Shown here: positions 33,621 to 46,483 of the stretch, one piece after another
Numbering within the stretch: the stretch's first letter is position 1
Layout: each line of letters begins with the position of its first letter
Source: Myotis daubentonii
Lineage: Eukaryota; Chordata; Mammalia; Chiroptera; Vespertilionidae
NCBI RefSeq assembly: GCF_963259705.1
Contig: NC_081841.1
Location: forward strand, 32,701,358 to 32,765,357
DNA: 64,000 bases
Direction: 5' to 3'
Made by a program: the position numbers and the translations under genes
Notes under the pieces: generated by a model
The model's input: the letters and a program-made list of their open reading frames with translations, nothing else
Database searches by the model: none
Told to the model about the DNA's origin: nothing

Positions 33621-34551
33621 AGAAATATCTAATTTTTAAAACTTTCTAAGAGTGTGCTTGAGAAGACATTTGCTCATTTCAAATAGGCTTAAGTTATATC
33701 AATAATCTTTCTGTCATTTTTTTCACTGTATATGTTTTTGCTGAAAATCTATTTCAACAAACAAAAGGAAAAAATCTCTAAATTTCTAAATATGAAATAT
33801 TGATCAAAATCACTAGGGAATATAATTTAAATCCTAGGTTTCATAACTCCCTGTGATTGTCTGATGAATGGACAGCAAAGGGAAAAGTTAATTTATTCGT
33901 TGAAAGAATATAAACTTATAAAAACGCAGTTTATAAAAAATATAAAACTTGAATATCTGTCATGTGCCAGGCACTCTTCTAGGTGACGAGCACTAATCAA
34001 TGAAAAATAGAGAAAAAGATCAACTGTATGACTATGCTGGAATGTCAAGGAAGATGAGGACAGAAATGCTCACTGAACTTGGTAACCCGGCAGCTGTTAG
34101 TGACCTACTAGTAGACAATCAGAGCTGTTTCCCATTTGCCTACCACAATTTACCATTTCCTACTCTTGTCAGTTTAAAAGGAACTCTTACCAGCTAAGAG
34201 AAATAATAAAAGAAATATTAAATAGCACTGTTTTTTAAAAGAAAAATGTCAGTTTCCAAAAGCATACTGAGTCACATCCCGGTCCTTCGACAGGTTAATT
34301 AATAATCATCATCACAATAAAAATATATACAGAATTTAAATGTTTAAAACTAATATATACTTACTTAAGTTTTATAATGAGGGTATTTTTCCTCCCAATT
34401 TTCTCTATGATAATATACACGGTTCAGACAGAACTTCCTAGCCTGTCCAGGATCCCAGGCAGGAAACAGAGCAGATATTTGAAAATATGTCTATTTGGCT
34501 CCATACCCCATACTCTTTCAGAGACCCCAAATACTGATTTCACAAACATAC

Positions 34552-34743
34552 CTTGCTTGAATAAGACAACCTTTTCCAATAACTGTAGCATCTATTGGGA
34601 GGTCTATAGTTGTAAAGAGAACATCAGGAACTTTTTGTTTCCTGCAGTTATAGCAATATGTGAGATGAGCTGGAAATGGCATATTCAGTTCATCATATGG
34701 TATATGGCAAAATCCACAGCCTGCAGGCAAATTTTCTTCTAGC
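34552..34743 (-). CDS. C2CD5: C2CD5 exon with CxxC...CxxC cysteines (192 nt)
   Basis: Acceptor CATATAG|GCTAGA, donor GCAAG|GTATGT. Encodes LEENLPAGCGFCHIPYDELN... then LTYCYNCRKQKVPDVLFTTI and ends ...GKGCLIQA. Two CxxC pairs (CGFC and CYNC) 16 residues apart look like a small metal-binding knuckle, an inference from spacing only. Phase 2 in, phase 2 out. Confidence 0.95.
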
Positions 34744-35572
34744 CTATATGAATACATTAAGAAGAAAAATAAGGCACGCTTGAAAATTCTGTGTTTCTTT
34801 AAAAACAAACAAACAAACAAACATATTACATACATAGTTCTTGTGTACAAACTACACAACAATTTCTACCACAGAGAGTACCACTATGACTGGTAAGAAT
34901 TACAAATGACCATGAAATGAGAACCATGTGAGAGAAAAGGTTTATACAAATAGAAAATCACTTTTTATCAATTTGTGTGATGACTTACCATCTGACAAAA
35001 AACACTATTAATTCAAAGTTTTTTCTTTGGGATACAACATAAAAACAAATGGTTAGACAAAAAAGGTGATATTTTCTTATTGTATGACAGATATAATGCA
35101 AATGTAATTTAAGAATTTCTAATAAAAACATTTCACTTTCCATGAAGCTTTATATATAATTTTGGTATAATATAGTGTTTTGATGGTTTTATAAATGAAG
35201 AATTCTCTTTATGAAAATTGTTTCATAGTCTTTTTCCATTTTAGAGGTAAGACAAAAGAAAGAAAAAATCAAATCAAAGAAATTATTTCTATAATGTAAC
35301 AAACAAAAAAATGTCTCCTTGAAATTCTGCAATTGGTAATCATACATGTCACTTATCAAGATACTAGAAATTATGTGTGTCATATAGTGTAGATCTCAAT
35401 ACTGCTCTGTTGCTGTGCAGTAGATAAAAATCAGTAAAGTGCCTGGTCCTGATTCCTACGCTGTCCCACTGTAACCCACCCTCACAGAGAAGACTTATCC
35501 CAGCTCTGACAAAAGAAATCAACCTCTCCCTTCTCTGCCCTTATGGAAAACAAGCCAGGCTGTCATGACAAC

Positions 35573-35668
35573 CTCTGTTCCAAACAGCTCTCCACGGTGC
35601 CATCCTGCAGAAATCTAGGGTTCAGTACAGCTGCTGTGCCAGATGCAGATAAAATACAGACCTCTTCA
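35573..35668 (-). CDS. C2CD5: C2CD5 exon with a weak donor (96 nt)
   Basis: Acceptor TTTATAG|TGAAGA. Encodes C-EEVCILSASGTAAVLNPRFL...VESCLEQ. To keep phase with the next exon (R-LEENLPAGCGFC) it must end CAGAG|GTTGTC, a poor match to the donor consensus at +3 to +5. Running past that donor gives a TGA three codons later, so the splice must be used for the full-length protein. Confidence 0.9.
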
Positions 35669-36689
35669 CTATAAAAGAAAAAAAAATAAAACAAGTTAAC
35701 ATTTTCAGGTAATCTAAGTTTGGAAAATGTTAAATATCAGAGTGATTACTAGGGTGACAATTTAAATTCAGGTTAGACTCTACTAAATATTAATAATATC
35801 ACAGGATTACCTCCTAAACCTAGGAGAGAAAATAGAAGAAATGTAATGTTATTAAAATGGAGAAGGCAAGAATTCTTTATTACTTAAAAATTGTAAAAGA
35901 TAAAGTATAATATTAATGACAATAAATTCCTTTAAAATATGGTAAAGCTGAGTAAGATAGGAATATTTCAAAATAAAAGTAGTAACTGTATTGTTGAACC
36001 AGGCAATAGCTCATTAAATATATTACAATCTTCTAAATGCACATTAAATTTTATTTAACTTATTCTAAAAGCAAACTACATATATATCTATATTGCTAAA
36101 GCTTAATATAAACTTAATTGAAAGTATCTGAAACAAATAATATCCAAAATATACTAAATGGAGCTTAAACTACATTGTTTTATGTATATACTAAAAATTT
36201 ATATTCAAAAGAATTCTTTGAGAGTCTTTACTATATATTCCCCAATTTGAAAGCCAAGGAAAAAAGTAGACAACACAAATATTGAAAAAGATCACAAAGC
36301 AAATCAGAAAAGTAGCAGCCTGGGGACAAAAGGCTGGAAACAAAGTATAAATGGATGGGAAGCCTCAGAGGATAAGAAAGAAATGATCACTTGATTAGAG
36401 AGAGGCCAGGCTTAAAATGTTCAAGTGGGTACTGAGAATGTCCGAAGGAATAACATGGAGTAACTAGAAGACACTAAATCAAGGAGCTATAAGAGCAGGT
36501 GTAGTTCAAGGAGTTTAATACAGTAATAGTAAGTTGGATGGGTTAGAACAGAACACATTGGTAAAGATGGGATTCAATACAAAGACTTTTTGAGGTCTAG
36601 AGAGAAAAAAGGAGTTTGTGTCAGATGAATTCAAACTTCTAAGTAAATTAATTGGACTCATGTCTGTAGACGTCACATCTGTGATCTAT

Positions 36690-36970
36690 CTCCAGCCTCA
36701 CTGAATCTAAACCTCCTCCAGTGTTGTTTTTAGCCTTGAACACTCCTTATGCCTCTTCACTTCATTTATGTGATTCATACTCATCCTCCAAGATTCCATT
36801 CAAGCTTCAATTACTACATTAACACTTTCTTCTAATCATACCTTTAACCTCCAACCCTCTGGGATCCCAAAGCATCCTGGGATATCTCTATCATAAAATG
36901 TATATTCATCATAATTCTCCAGTATAATATGAATCTGATAACAAAAACTATGTCTTTTAAAACCATATCC
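36690..36970 (+). repeat. Possible L2 fragment
   Basis: CCTCCAAGATTCCATTCAAGC, CTCTGGGATCC and AACTATGTCTTTTAAAACC weakly follow the L2 3' pattern. Confidence 0.35.
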
Positions 36971-37495
36971 CTAGGACTTGAAAGTGTGTGCCCTTAAATC
37001 TGTGAATGAAGCAAGACTATAGATTGGGGAATAAGGCAGGATAAGGATAATAGAGTTAGTAGTTTAACAAAAGTAGAACTACAATGGGAATAAAACAGTT
37101 CAAGAAGATAATACATGGACTGTAAAGATAAAGATGCAACAGGCATGGCTCTGTAATGTCCACATTTACTACAATCTAATCCTTCTTCTCTAATAATGAT
37201 CACCACAAATGCAAGAGAATTATCCATGTAATAATTCCAGTAAGAATTATCTAAGAACAGAAGATGGAAAATAAGACAGCAGAAGGTTAGTTTCTAGATG
37301 ATATCTATTGTAAACTTTGAAGGAAATTATAGTAGGGTACAAGGATGCAGAAATAAGTAAAGCCAGAACCTGAGTAAGGAACTAGAAAAATTCCTGGTTA
37401 TGATAGAGGCCCAAACAAACCAGGTGTGCATGAGCAAATGGTGTGGAGGAAATTATTGTGATCCAAGAATGAACTCTTAAGAGTCTCACATTTTT

Positions 37496-38008
37496 TAAAA
37501 TTTCTTTATTGATTAAGGTATTACATATGTGTCCTTATCCCCCCATTACCCCCCTTACCCCCCAAATAGCTGCAGCGATCCTGAGAAAGAAGAACAAAGT
37601 AGGTGGGATCTCAATACCAGATACCAAGCTGTATTACAAAGCCACAGTTCTCAAAACTGCCTGGTACTGGCACAAGAACAGACATATAGATCAATGGAAT
37701 AGAACAGAGAATCCAGAAATTGACCCAAACCACTATGCTCAATTAATATTTGACAAAGGAGGTAAGGGCATACAATGGAGTCAAGACAATCTCTTCAATA
37801 AATGGTGGTGGGAAATTTGGACAGATACATGCAAAAAAATGAAACTAGACCACCAACTTACACCTTACACAAAAATAAACTCAAAAATGGATAAAGGGCT
37901 TAAACATAAGATGGGAAACCATAAAAATACTAGAGGAATCCACAGGCAGCAAAATCTCAGTCATATGCCAAAGCAATTTCTTCACTGATACTGCTCCTAG
38001 GGCAATGG
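37496..38008 (-). mobile_element. L1 insertion with 5' inversion
   Basis: The left part (37496-37566) is the L1 3' end in reverse (TTTCTTTATTGATTAAGGTA). The right part (about 37567-38008) is ORF2 in forward orientation ([14 protein letters not shown], then [13 protein letters not shown]). A 17-bp duplication AAGAGTCTCACATTTTT flanks it (37479-37495; 38009-38025, one mismatch). One insertion event by twin priming explains both halves. The forward half is still open for about 159 codons, so it is fairly young. Confidence 0.93.
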
Positions 38009-38499
38009 AAGAGTTTCACATTTTTAAGAGGCAACAGTTTTGAGTGAAAATGAGGTCCAAAGTATGGTTAAAAGTCAAGTGGAGATAGGGTACATAAGAA
38101 TAAGAAATACAATGCCAGGGTGATAGAAGTGAGTTAATAACTCTAACTGGAGGAGATGGCAGAGAAGAAATTAAGACAGGCAGAAGACTGCTTTGGAGGG
38201 AGGGAGAAAAGTCTGAACTGTGGAACGGCATGGACTTTAAAGGAGAAGAGGTTGTTCAAATGAGAAGTAGGGAAAAAAGATTTTGAGAACTAACAGTATG
38301 GAAGTCCCTTCATTGCTTGGCAGAATTAGGATGATTTGGTTAGCAGGAGAAAGTTAAGTAACAGTTAGTAAAAGAAGGTAGAAAGAGTGTACAGATGAGC
38401 TTTAAAGACACAAGGCAGTACATTTGCATAGATCAAGGGTTCCAAAGATCCCAGAGGTAGAAGTTGATAGAGTCACAACCTAGAATAAAATCAGCCTAA

Positions 38500-38650
38500 A
38501 GTTAATATTTACTGTGTGCCAGTATTATATTCTCATTCCTTGTGTACAGTGAGGCTCAGAGGAATAGAGTAACTTTCTCAAAATTTCACAGCAACTCAGA
38601 GGCAAAAATGGCATTTAACCCTCAGCCTGAGGCACTCTGAAGACCATGCG
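38500..38650 (+). repeat. MIR fragment
   Basis: TATTTACTGTGTGCCAGTAT, AGTGAGGCTCAGAGGAATAG, TTTCACAGCAACTCAGAGGC: sense MIR. Confidence 0.75.
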
Positions 38651-38759
38651 CCTGGATCCCCTGCTATTCTTCTCTCTATATTTGCATAAAGCTTTTCCCC
38701 TTTCAGAAGACAATCTGTAAGTTACAGCATCTAGAAAAGCATGTTGTATTATCATTTAC

Positions 38760-38874
38760 CAGATGCTAGTTGATTCACTGTAGCCCACTACAGCATGACA
38801 GCCTAATGCTTTAGCATGTGACTTTATTTCTTGTCTGATTTCTGCCCACCACGCATCTCGAGTTTCTGGTTCAT
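38760..38874 (-). CDS. C2CD5: C2CD5 exon, LG-x-x-A-V-V module (115 nt)
   Basis: Acceptor TTTTCAG|ATGAAC, donor ATCTG|GTAAAT. Encodes DEPETRDAWWAEIRQEIKSH then AKALGCHAVVGYSESTSI. An amphipathic helix precedes the ALGCHAVVGY motif, which recurs as ALGGNAVVSY in the 510-656 exon. Phase 1 in, phase 2 out. Confidence 0.95.
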
Positions 38875-39392
38875 CTGAAAAATAAATTTTAAATCAGTTT
38901 ACTACTCAATAGTACATTGTCTATATGAACAAGAAATGTTTAAAATAAACATACGCTAGAAGGCAAAAAAAAGTACTGTTCTACAACAGATTTTACAACG
39001 TCACATCTTTAAAATACTACTTCTCAAAAGCTTAACATTTTAATGTAATGCTACTTCTCAAAAAGTATAACATTTTAAACTTGATTGCTGGGGGGGTGGG
39101 GGGGAACACCTAGTTCTATTTACTTTATTACTTTAAGGGACATCTATAGAGATGTATTTAATTAGATACAACTTAAAATGTTGACCCAGACTTTCCAGAT
39201 TCTAATCTTAAATTGAGAAGGTATCTTATATCTCACCTCACTGAGAGAACACACTATGAATCATATCTATAAATTTAATATAGATTCAGATTTCATTTCC
39301 TGGTACCTATCTTTTATAACCCACTATATTCTGAGTTCTTTCCAAGGTAAAGATTTATTGATGTTAAAAAAAAAAAAGAGAGAGAGAGAAGG

Positions 39393-39616
39393 CCCACCCT
39401 AACTGGTTTGGCTCAGTGGATAGCACGTCAGCCTGCGGACTAAAAGGTCCCAGGTTCGATTCCGATCAAGGGCACATGCCTGGGTTGTGGGCTCGACCGC
39501 CAGTAGCGGGCATGGAGGAGGCAGCCGATCAATGATTCTCTCTTATCACTGATGTTTCTCGGTCTCTCTCCCTCTCCCTTCCTCTCTAAAACTAATAAAA
39601 AAATATTTTAAAAAAA
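39393..39616 (+). mobile_element. Ves-type SINE
   Basis: CACCCTAACTGGTTTGGCTCAG head, GGTTCGATTCCGATCAAGGG B box, AAACTAATAAAAAAATATTT tail. Preceded by an A/GA tract. Confidence 0.93.
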
Positions 39617-42187
39617 GAGAAAGCCATCTGTAGCTATCCTTCTAAAAAGATGTGGGTCCTAAAGCAAAATGACAAAATATAAAGGGACTAGCCAATTCAA
39701 AATAAAGAAAATAAATACATTTAAAAGATTAATACAAATAATTTTGGTCATTGTATATAGGGACAAATTTCAGATAGAACACTGTAATTCCACGTATGGC
39801 TCTGTAATTAAGTAAATGCCTTAAAATCCCAGAATTAGATTTCATTACCATAGAGAAATCCAATGTTGTTTTGTAATGGAGCATTATAAATGGAGCATCA
39901 CTCACACATACTTCCTAATCACTTGCATATAGCTGCAAAATACTGGTGAACAGCAGCTGCAAATTATAGTAGCTTTTTATATACAAAGATGTTAGAAACA
40001 GAAACGGACTATAACCAGCACATCCTAATTTATTTCTTTTTGTGGCAAATTGTTGAAATAGAAAAAAACCCAACTCTAAATAGTATGTTAAGCTCTTATT
40101 GTAAATTTTCCACACATAAGGCACTACTAAAACTGAAAATGAAACAATCTCCAAACCTTCTTTTTTGAATTTCAGTATATATCCATTTTCAAAATATGTT
40201 TTGCAAAATAAGAAGAATAAGTAGAATTATACTCACTAGTGAAATATTGAAGACAGCAAAGTAAAGAAAGGTTAAAGGCTTACTATGGCTCACATTCCTA
40301 TGATGTAATTTTGTTTCCTCCACGGGAGGAAGGTCAGCAAAAGGGAGAAATGAGGAGATAAAGGCCAGAACTACAAATGATGCCAGCCACTTCTTGAATT
40401 AAAGCTTTGGATCCAAGACAGAGCTACCCTAAAACTTTCTTTCAGAAGAAAAGAAAAAATGCAGACTCCAGGAAACTAAGAAAAATGTCAAAGTAGGAGA
40501 AAAATAAAGAAAGAGAAATAGAAAAGACTACAATACGGTGTTAGCAATCAATATTATGAATTAAGACATGTGTGAGAGAATTAGGTGGTCCTATTTTGCA
40601 CATATACTATTATGTTAAAGAATTTCTTCATAGTTTTAACTGAAATGCAGACATTAACAGCACAAATACACTTTCAAATCCATATTCTTTTTCTTTTAAG
40701 ACAAGTATAAAAAAATCTATTTAATATCATCCTTTCCTAACAGGGAATTTTTAGAACATAGTTACTTAATCTATCAAATTATTTATTCTTTGAAAATAGA
40801 TACCATAAATAATAATAGAAATATTTCTGTTTAGAAAATAATTATTTTTGTAAAAAACTGTGTAAAATAAAAAGTCTAACTTTTCCTAAATGCACTAGAA
40901 GGGCCTGCTATTTACTTCTTATATCTTTCTATAAGTTTAAACTATTTTTTGCTAAGACAAATAATTATATACTATGGTTTTATAAAAATATATCTTCTCA
41001 CATTAGGTGTGCCTACATTTTTGCCACAAGTAATACATGGTAGCTTTTCTATTTTAAGAATGAATTTTACAAGAAGTAATACATAACACTTTTTCAAATT
41101 AATGAAAAATGGAGGGAGCCACTTAGTTTATGTTCAAAATATATTTATTTAGAAATGACTAGCATGTCTAAATGGAAAAGTATGTAATAATAAGTACTAT
41201 GAGATACATGTAATCACATAGAATACAAAGTTTAATACATCAAACTTACCTTGGTATAACACATAAAATAATCAGATAATTAAACCAAACACTATGAAAG
41301 AATAGGTGGCTGATTAAAAAAAATAAAAAATGAATAAAAAGCTGAATGCAGCACAAGTGGAGCATTCATATTCTTCTGACAAGTTCACAAGCAGCCTTTA
41401 TTTTGACACACGAGCCACGCAGTTGCACATGGGGATGCCACTGTTGTAATTATTTACAAGTTTAATAAAAGCTAACAAGTTACATAACATGGGAGCTAAA
41501 GAAGCAAATGGCATATGTCCACACTCCAAAGAATTTCTTAAATTTGGTTTTTGGCTAAAGCAAAAGCTCAAAGAACGAAAGATTTTGCAAAGCAGATTCA
41601 GCAGACAGGAGCCAGAAACAGTGGATATTTTGGGCGCATGCTTGGATCAGGTGACAGTACAGACCGAAAACTATGGCAGCTCACTGAAATGGTTACAGAA
41701 AGTAATGGCCCTAAATTCTAGGTGAAAGCAAGGCAAGCATACAGTAAGTAGGGAGCACTTCATCACAAACTAGTAATTTGATTAACAATAATTACCTACA
41801 ACTGTAAGCAGAAAGCCAAAGGATGAATTTTTTGGCTATTAAATTTAGGGGTTGTTTAATTAAAATAAAATGAAAGTTAATTATTTATTTAATATTAAAG
41901 ATAAATTTATCTTCAATACCTCTATCATACTTGTGCCAGATAAGCCAGAGAATCTTGAAGTATTAATTATAGTCCAGTTTAACTTAATACAACTGAAAAT
42001 TCAGAAATATAGTTTTTAACTGCTACAATAGAATCTTAAATGCTTAAAAACTGCTAACTAACATTCTTATAGGAAACACACTAGTGAATTTAAATTGTTT
42101 TATTCATCCTACATAAGTCAAAAACTGTAGGATTTCCCATACTTATATAAATGGCAAAACAAAGAATCCGGCTTAAAAATGTATGGT
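39617..42187. other. AT-rich intron, nothing recognised
   Basis: No exon, RNA gene or clear transposon. A 78-codon open frame at 41489-41725 has no familiar domain. Confidence 0.5.
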
Positions 42188-42290
42188 GCCCGGCCAGTGT
42201 GGTTCAGTGGTTGACTGTCGACCCATGAAACAGGAGGTCACAGATCGATTCCAGGTCAGGGCACATGCAAAAAAAAAATCAATAAAATTT
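42188..42290 (+). mobile_element. Ves-type SINE, internally deleted
   Basis: Normal tRNA-like head (CCCGGCCAGTGTGGTTCAG ... GGTCAGGGCACATGC) jumps straight to an A run and AATCAATAAAATTTT. About 110 bp of the middle is missing. Confidence 0.9.
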
Positions 42291-43739
42291 TATGGCAACC
42301 ATTCATGCCATACATAAAACTGAATACAATTTAGTCACTTGGAGGATATACAGCTGAGATGTGAGGGTCACAATTGATAACATTTCAAAGATGTTAGGAA
42401 AAACATACCTTCACTTGAAATACCATGCACCTCCCAATAATCTATGTAGATTTATTTATAATTATAAAGATATTATTTCAGGAGGTAATAACATATATTT
42501 ATTATACAATTTATGTTTTATACTATTTTATGTTTTTCTTCTATGAGTCAAAATGTCATAGGTAATATCACTCATTTCATATTTTTAATATATTCTTTTA
42601 ATTGTAGGCATGAACTGAGCTCTAGAGTAGTATCTCACTGATACCTCTTTAAAAAGTAATGTCTGCACACTTGGGTTGACATCATAATGAATTCTTTTTG
42701 CTGCTATTACTTTTCTAGAGCATAGCCATAGCTGGATATCTTGCCATCTTTTTAGCATTCTATCTTGTTTCTGAAGTGCAGGTGAAACTGGTAAAGGTTC
42801 CTAAAATAACAGTAATAGTTTACGTCTCAGAAAGAAAAAAAGTAAACAACTCAATGCAACATGCCTTTGTAAAACTCAATCCCTTTGAGCTTTTTGGCAA
42901 TCACACACTTGCAATTAAGAATCACTGACTATCTGAAATGTTAAACTTAGTTCTATTTTTACATAGCCCTGGAAGAGGAAAAACTCTGTCCTTACAAATC
43001 TAGTTGAAAGAATAAAGAAAATATTATTCAATCTACTTTTTAAATGAACAAGCGGAGATAAACTATTAGGTAGAATCAAAAGTTTGTAATATAATTATAT
43101 TCTATCTTGTTATTGGAAGCATAAAACGCTATATTCTCAAATACCCGAAAGAATTATTCTAACCCACAACAAACTTTGAAGAAGATATCTTTTCCCTAAT
43201 GAAACAGAAAGTACAGAGTTTAGGTTCAAGGGAATATAACAACCCCAAATTGGGTGGGGATTCAGAACCAGACCAGGAAGAGTCTTATTATATAGGGAAT
43301 GATGTATAAATTCAAACATCACGATGCAGGAATTTGGGATGTTAGGAGGTAGCTGAGATATAATCCATGTTAGACTAAACTGGAGTTCTTTACTATTTGT
43401 GAAAAAAAAGTTATATGTAAACTTCTCCCTAATTTTGAACTTAAACTCTTCATATATAAAGACCAATTACAGTATATATAGAAAGAAAAAGTTATATATT
43501 ACATTTACATGTTACATTATAATAATGTAATGAATATCCAATTGCACTATTATACATATAAAGAGTGAAATTTCACAATTAAGATTATATATGTAATTTT
43601 TATAGACAGTAAAAAAGTGGATAGTAATGAATATAGTTACTTTATATAGAGAGAAAATTATATATACATTTATATGTTACCTTATATATGAAGAAAAGTT
43701 CACAGCATACATGCTATATTTATGCCTTCTTGAATTCTA

Positions 43740-43867
43740 CAGGGTAGAGCAAAAGTAGGTTTACAGTTGTGAGAATGCAAAACACCATTTATTCTTGTGT
43801 TGTTATCTATTAATTATTGTATTATTTTCCATACAAATAACTATAAGCCTACTTTTGCCCCAACCTG
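43740..43867. mobile_element. Mariner-type MITE (128 bp)
   Basis: Terminal inverted repeats CAGGGTAGAGCAAAAGTAGG / CCTACTTTTGCCCCAACCTG, flanked by TA on both sides. No coding capacity. Confidence 0.9.
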
Positions 43868-44027
43868 TACATATCTATTTCCTAAAAATACTAAAGCCTA
43901 AAAATTGCTTCACTACTTAGTTTGCACGTTTCCTTATGTGTACCTCCCTCTCAATGTAGTAAAAAGAATAATTGCTGAGATCATCAGTAGAATTCAAGTT
44001 CCAAGAAAGCCTACCTCCATTTAACTA

Positions 44028-44029
<2 letters not shown>

Positions 44030-44066
<37 letters not shown>
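44030..44066 (+). repeat. (CA)n microsatellite
   Basis: About 18 uninterrupted CA units. Confidence 0.98.
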
Positions 44067-44067
<1 letters not shown>

Positions 44068-44639
44068 CAAAACAGTATAAAAAGTAACCTAGACTAGATG
44101 TGCAAATAGGATCTCTGCCTGGCTGAAGAATGGTATTCCCAATCTCCAACACTGTGCTTAAGATATGGCAGACACTCCATGAATATCCACTAAATAAAGG
44201 CTTTTCTTTAAAATTATTTTTAAAAAAATTTTTGGACGCTCAGACTGATATGTAGATTCTATAGATATTTCCTGAAACATAATCTGGTACCAGGCCAAAA
44301 ACATAAAAAGCAAGATAATAAAAGATAATATTCATAAAATAAATTCTCAGATACTGAGTTCTCTCTTCCTGCTCAATAAAATATTTTCTATCACTGTAGT
44401 TAACACAAACTAAGATAGCAAAGCAGGCAAAAAGAGAAGGGGGAGGGGAGCTAAACTAACAAAGACATTTTGTACTCAATGGGAAAACTTAAGAATGAAG
44501 TAACATCAAATGAGTACTGGCTAGGATATTACTTTGTAAATGCTGAAAGTTTCAGAACTACATTCAAAGAATGTACATTAACATAGCTCCAAAAACACTG
44601 TCTAAAATATAAATATACATGAATTGCCTATATATCCTT

Positions 44640-44840
44640 TAAAATCTGAGCTCAAGAATTACTTCTACAAACTGCCTTGCCACACAGAGTTAATCATGCC
44701 TTCCTCTCTAACACTGTATCTTGTATCACATCAGACCACACAGTAAACGACTCACATATTTTTCAGGCCCTGGCATCTTTGCACACTTACTACCTAACAA
44801 ACTGCATGGCACAAAATAAATTATAGTAAATGCTTGCATG
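44640..44840 (+). repeat. L2 LINE 3' fragment
   Basis: CTGAGCTCAAGAATTACTTC, CTGCCTTGCCACACAGAG and AAACTGCATGGCACAAAATA follow the L2 3' end. Confidence 0.6.
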
Positions 44841-46212
44841 ATATATCATATTTCATGAAATGTTATTGTGTAACATAAAATGTTTTCTTATACCATTCTA
44901 CATTTTAATGTTTGTGAAATAAGAATGTCTAATAATTGATAAGTAGGCTATTATTAAATTGATGATACATCATATAATACATGGTATCAGAGAATACACA
45001 GTATGGATGAACAATTTTTAGCATTAGCAGAAACTACATCAACAAGCAGTTTTCTCACTGACTTGGTCAGCTCTTGATTCATACAGTAATATGGGACAGC
45101 AATATTCCCTAATTACAGAGAAGAAAACATAAATAATTTTAATATATTTACCAAAATATATCACTTTTTTTCAGAAATATCAAGTTACTTTTCCTAAACT
45201 AATGTCAAAATCAGCCTGATGTCTGAATATGTACCAACTGTTACCATAATGATTCTAATACCTCAGTCAAAAGCATACAACTATGAGAACATTAAACTGA
45301 CAGTCATCTTTTATGTTCTTTTAATAGTCTATCCATCTTTTTTTCCCATACACTTATGACTGGACTTTATTTTTAAATGATGGCAAGATATACTGCTTCC
45401 TCAACCATGTTTCTCCTTGCCAAATTCTGTAATTTTGCTTACATGGGACAAAGTCTTTATTATGTCTATAGGACTTATCTTTTGCCCTTTCCGCTTTTCA
45501 GGACTGTTCTATCATCTAACACACACATCTCACCCTCAACATCTCTGCCCTGACAAGGTTTCAACTCTTTAAATTATTAATGATTAATCTGCTCTCAGTG
45601 TTCTTTTTCTACATAATAAGCTTTTTTTCTTCCCACTATACTAATCTCCCAAATGTTTTAAATATATATTCTTATTTATTAAAGGAATCAAACAGGGTAT
45701 TTTTAATTCCTTACTAAAAACTAAGTATACAGCATTACATTAAAAATGATTATTTTCATTCTAATCATTGTGAGAACATGCTGGCCAAAACTTAGATAGC
45801 CAATACAGATAATTCCCCTAAAGATTTACCAAGTGATGTCAGTCTAAATCTGCAAAGGTTGGACCTGATCAGATTGTTTACTAGACTGAATTTAGGTAAA
45901 TCTGCATGATGAACATGAGTTACTTCATAGTCAAACATGCATTACTTACATCAGAACTTAAATCCTGGCCTCCTAAGAACAAAGACAGTTTACAATATTG
46001 AAAAGATTATAGGATATTATCTAAAAAAGTGAGCTTCTGGATTTTTGTTTTTGTTTTTCTGACACAAAGAACTGAAAAGATTCTTTAGGCAAAATAACAG
46101 CTTCTGATACTGAATCAAGATGATTCTACTGTTCAATTCTAACATGTAAATAACATCAAAATTAAGATATCTGTATTATTAAAAGAATAATTCTTTTATC
46201 AAAAAGGAAATT
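44841..46212. other. AT-rich intron, nothing recognised
   Basis: No coding or repeat signature that I can support. Confidence 0.5.
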
Positions 46213-46483
46213 CGAAAACATTATTCTAAGTAAAATAAGAATGTCAAAAGAAGTTAAGAACCGTATGATTTCACTCATATGTGGGATATAAAACTGAAAC
46301 TTGTGGACACAGACAACAGTGTGGTGGTTGCCAGAGGGAAGGGGTAGGAGTGGGGAGTGGAGTAGGCCTAATATATGGGTCGGAGGGTGGTTTGACTTTG
46401 GGTAGTGCAGTGCAATATACAGACCATGTCCTATTAACCAATGTCACCCCAATAAATTTAATTTTTAAAAAGAAAAGAAAGAA
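46213..46483 (+). mobile_element. L1 3' end fragment
   Basis: CATATGTGGGATATAAAACTG, GTGGTGGTTGCCAGAGGGAA, CCAATGTCACCCCAATAAAT. 5'-truncated, same subfamily type as 24788-25085. Confidence 0.85.

Larger units (their letters stand above)
34744..37478. other. Intronic stretch with few recognisable elements
   Basis: Besides the exon at 35573-35668 I see only an AAAC run near 34802-34822 and a weak L2-like stretch at 36690-36970. The rest is AT-rich. Confidence 0.5.

Noticed and set aside
37509..37988. 159-codon open frame
   Set aside because: It is an L1 ORF2 fragment in the inverted part of an L1 insertion, without the catalytic domains.
41489..41725. 78-codon open frame as a possible small gene or exon
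   Set aside because: No recognised domain and not needed by the phase chain, since the flanking C2CD5 exons join perfectly without it.
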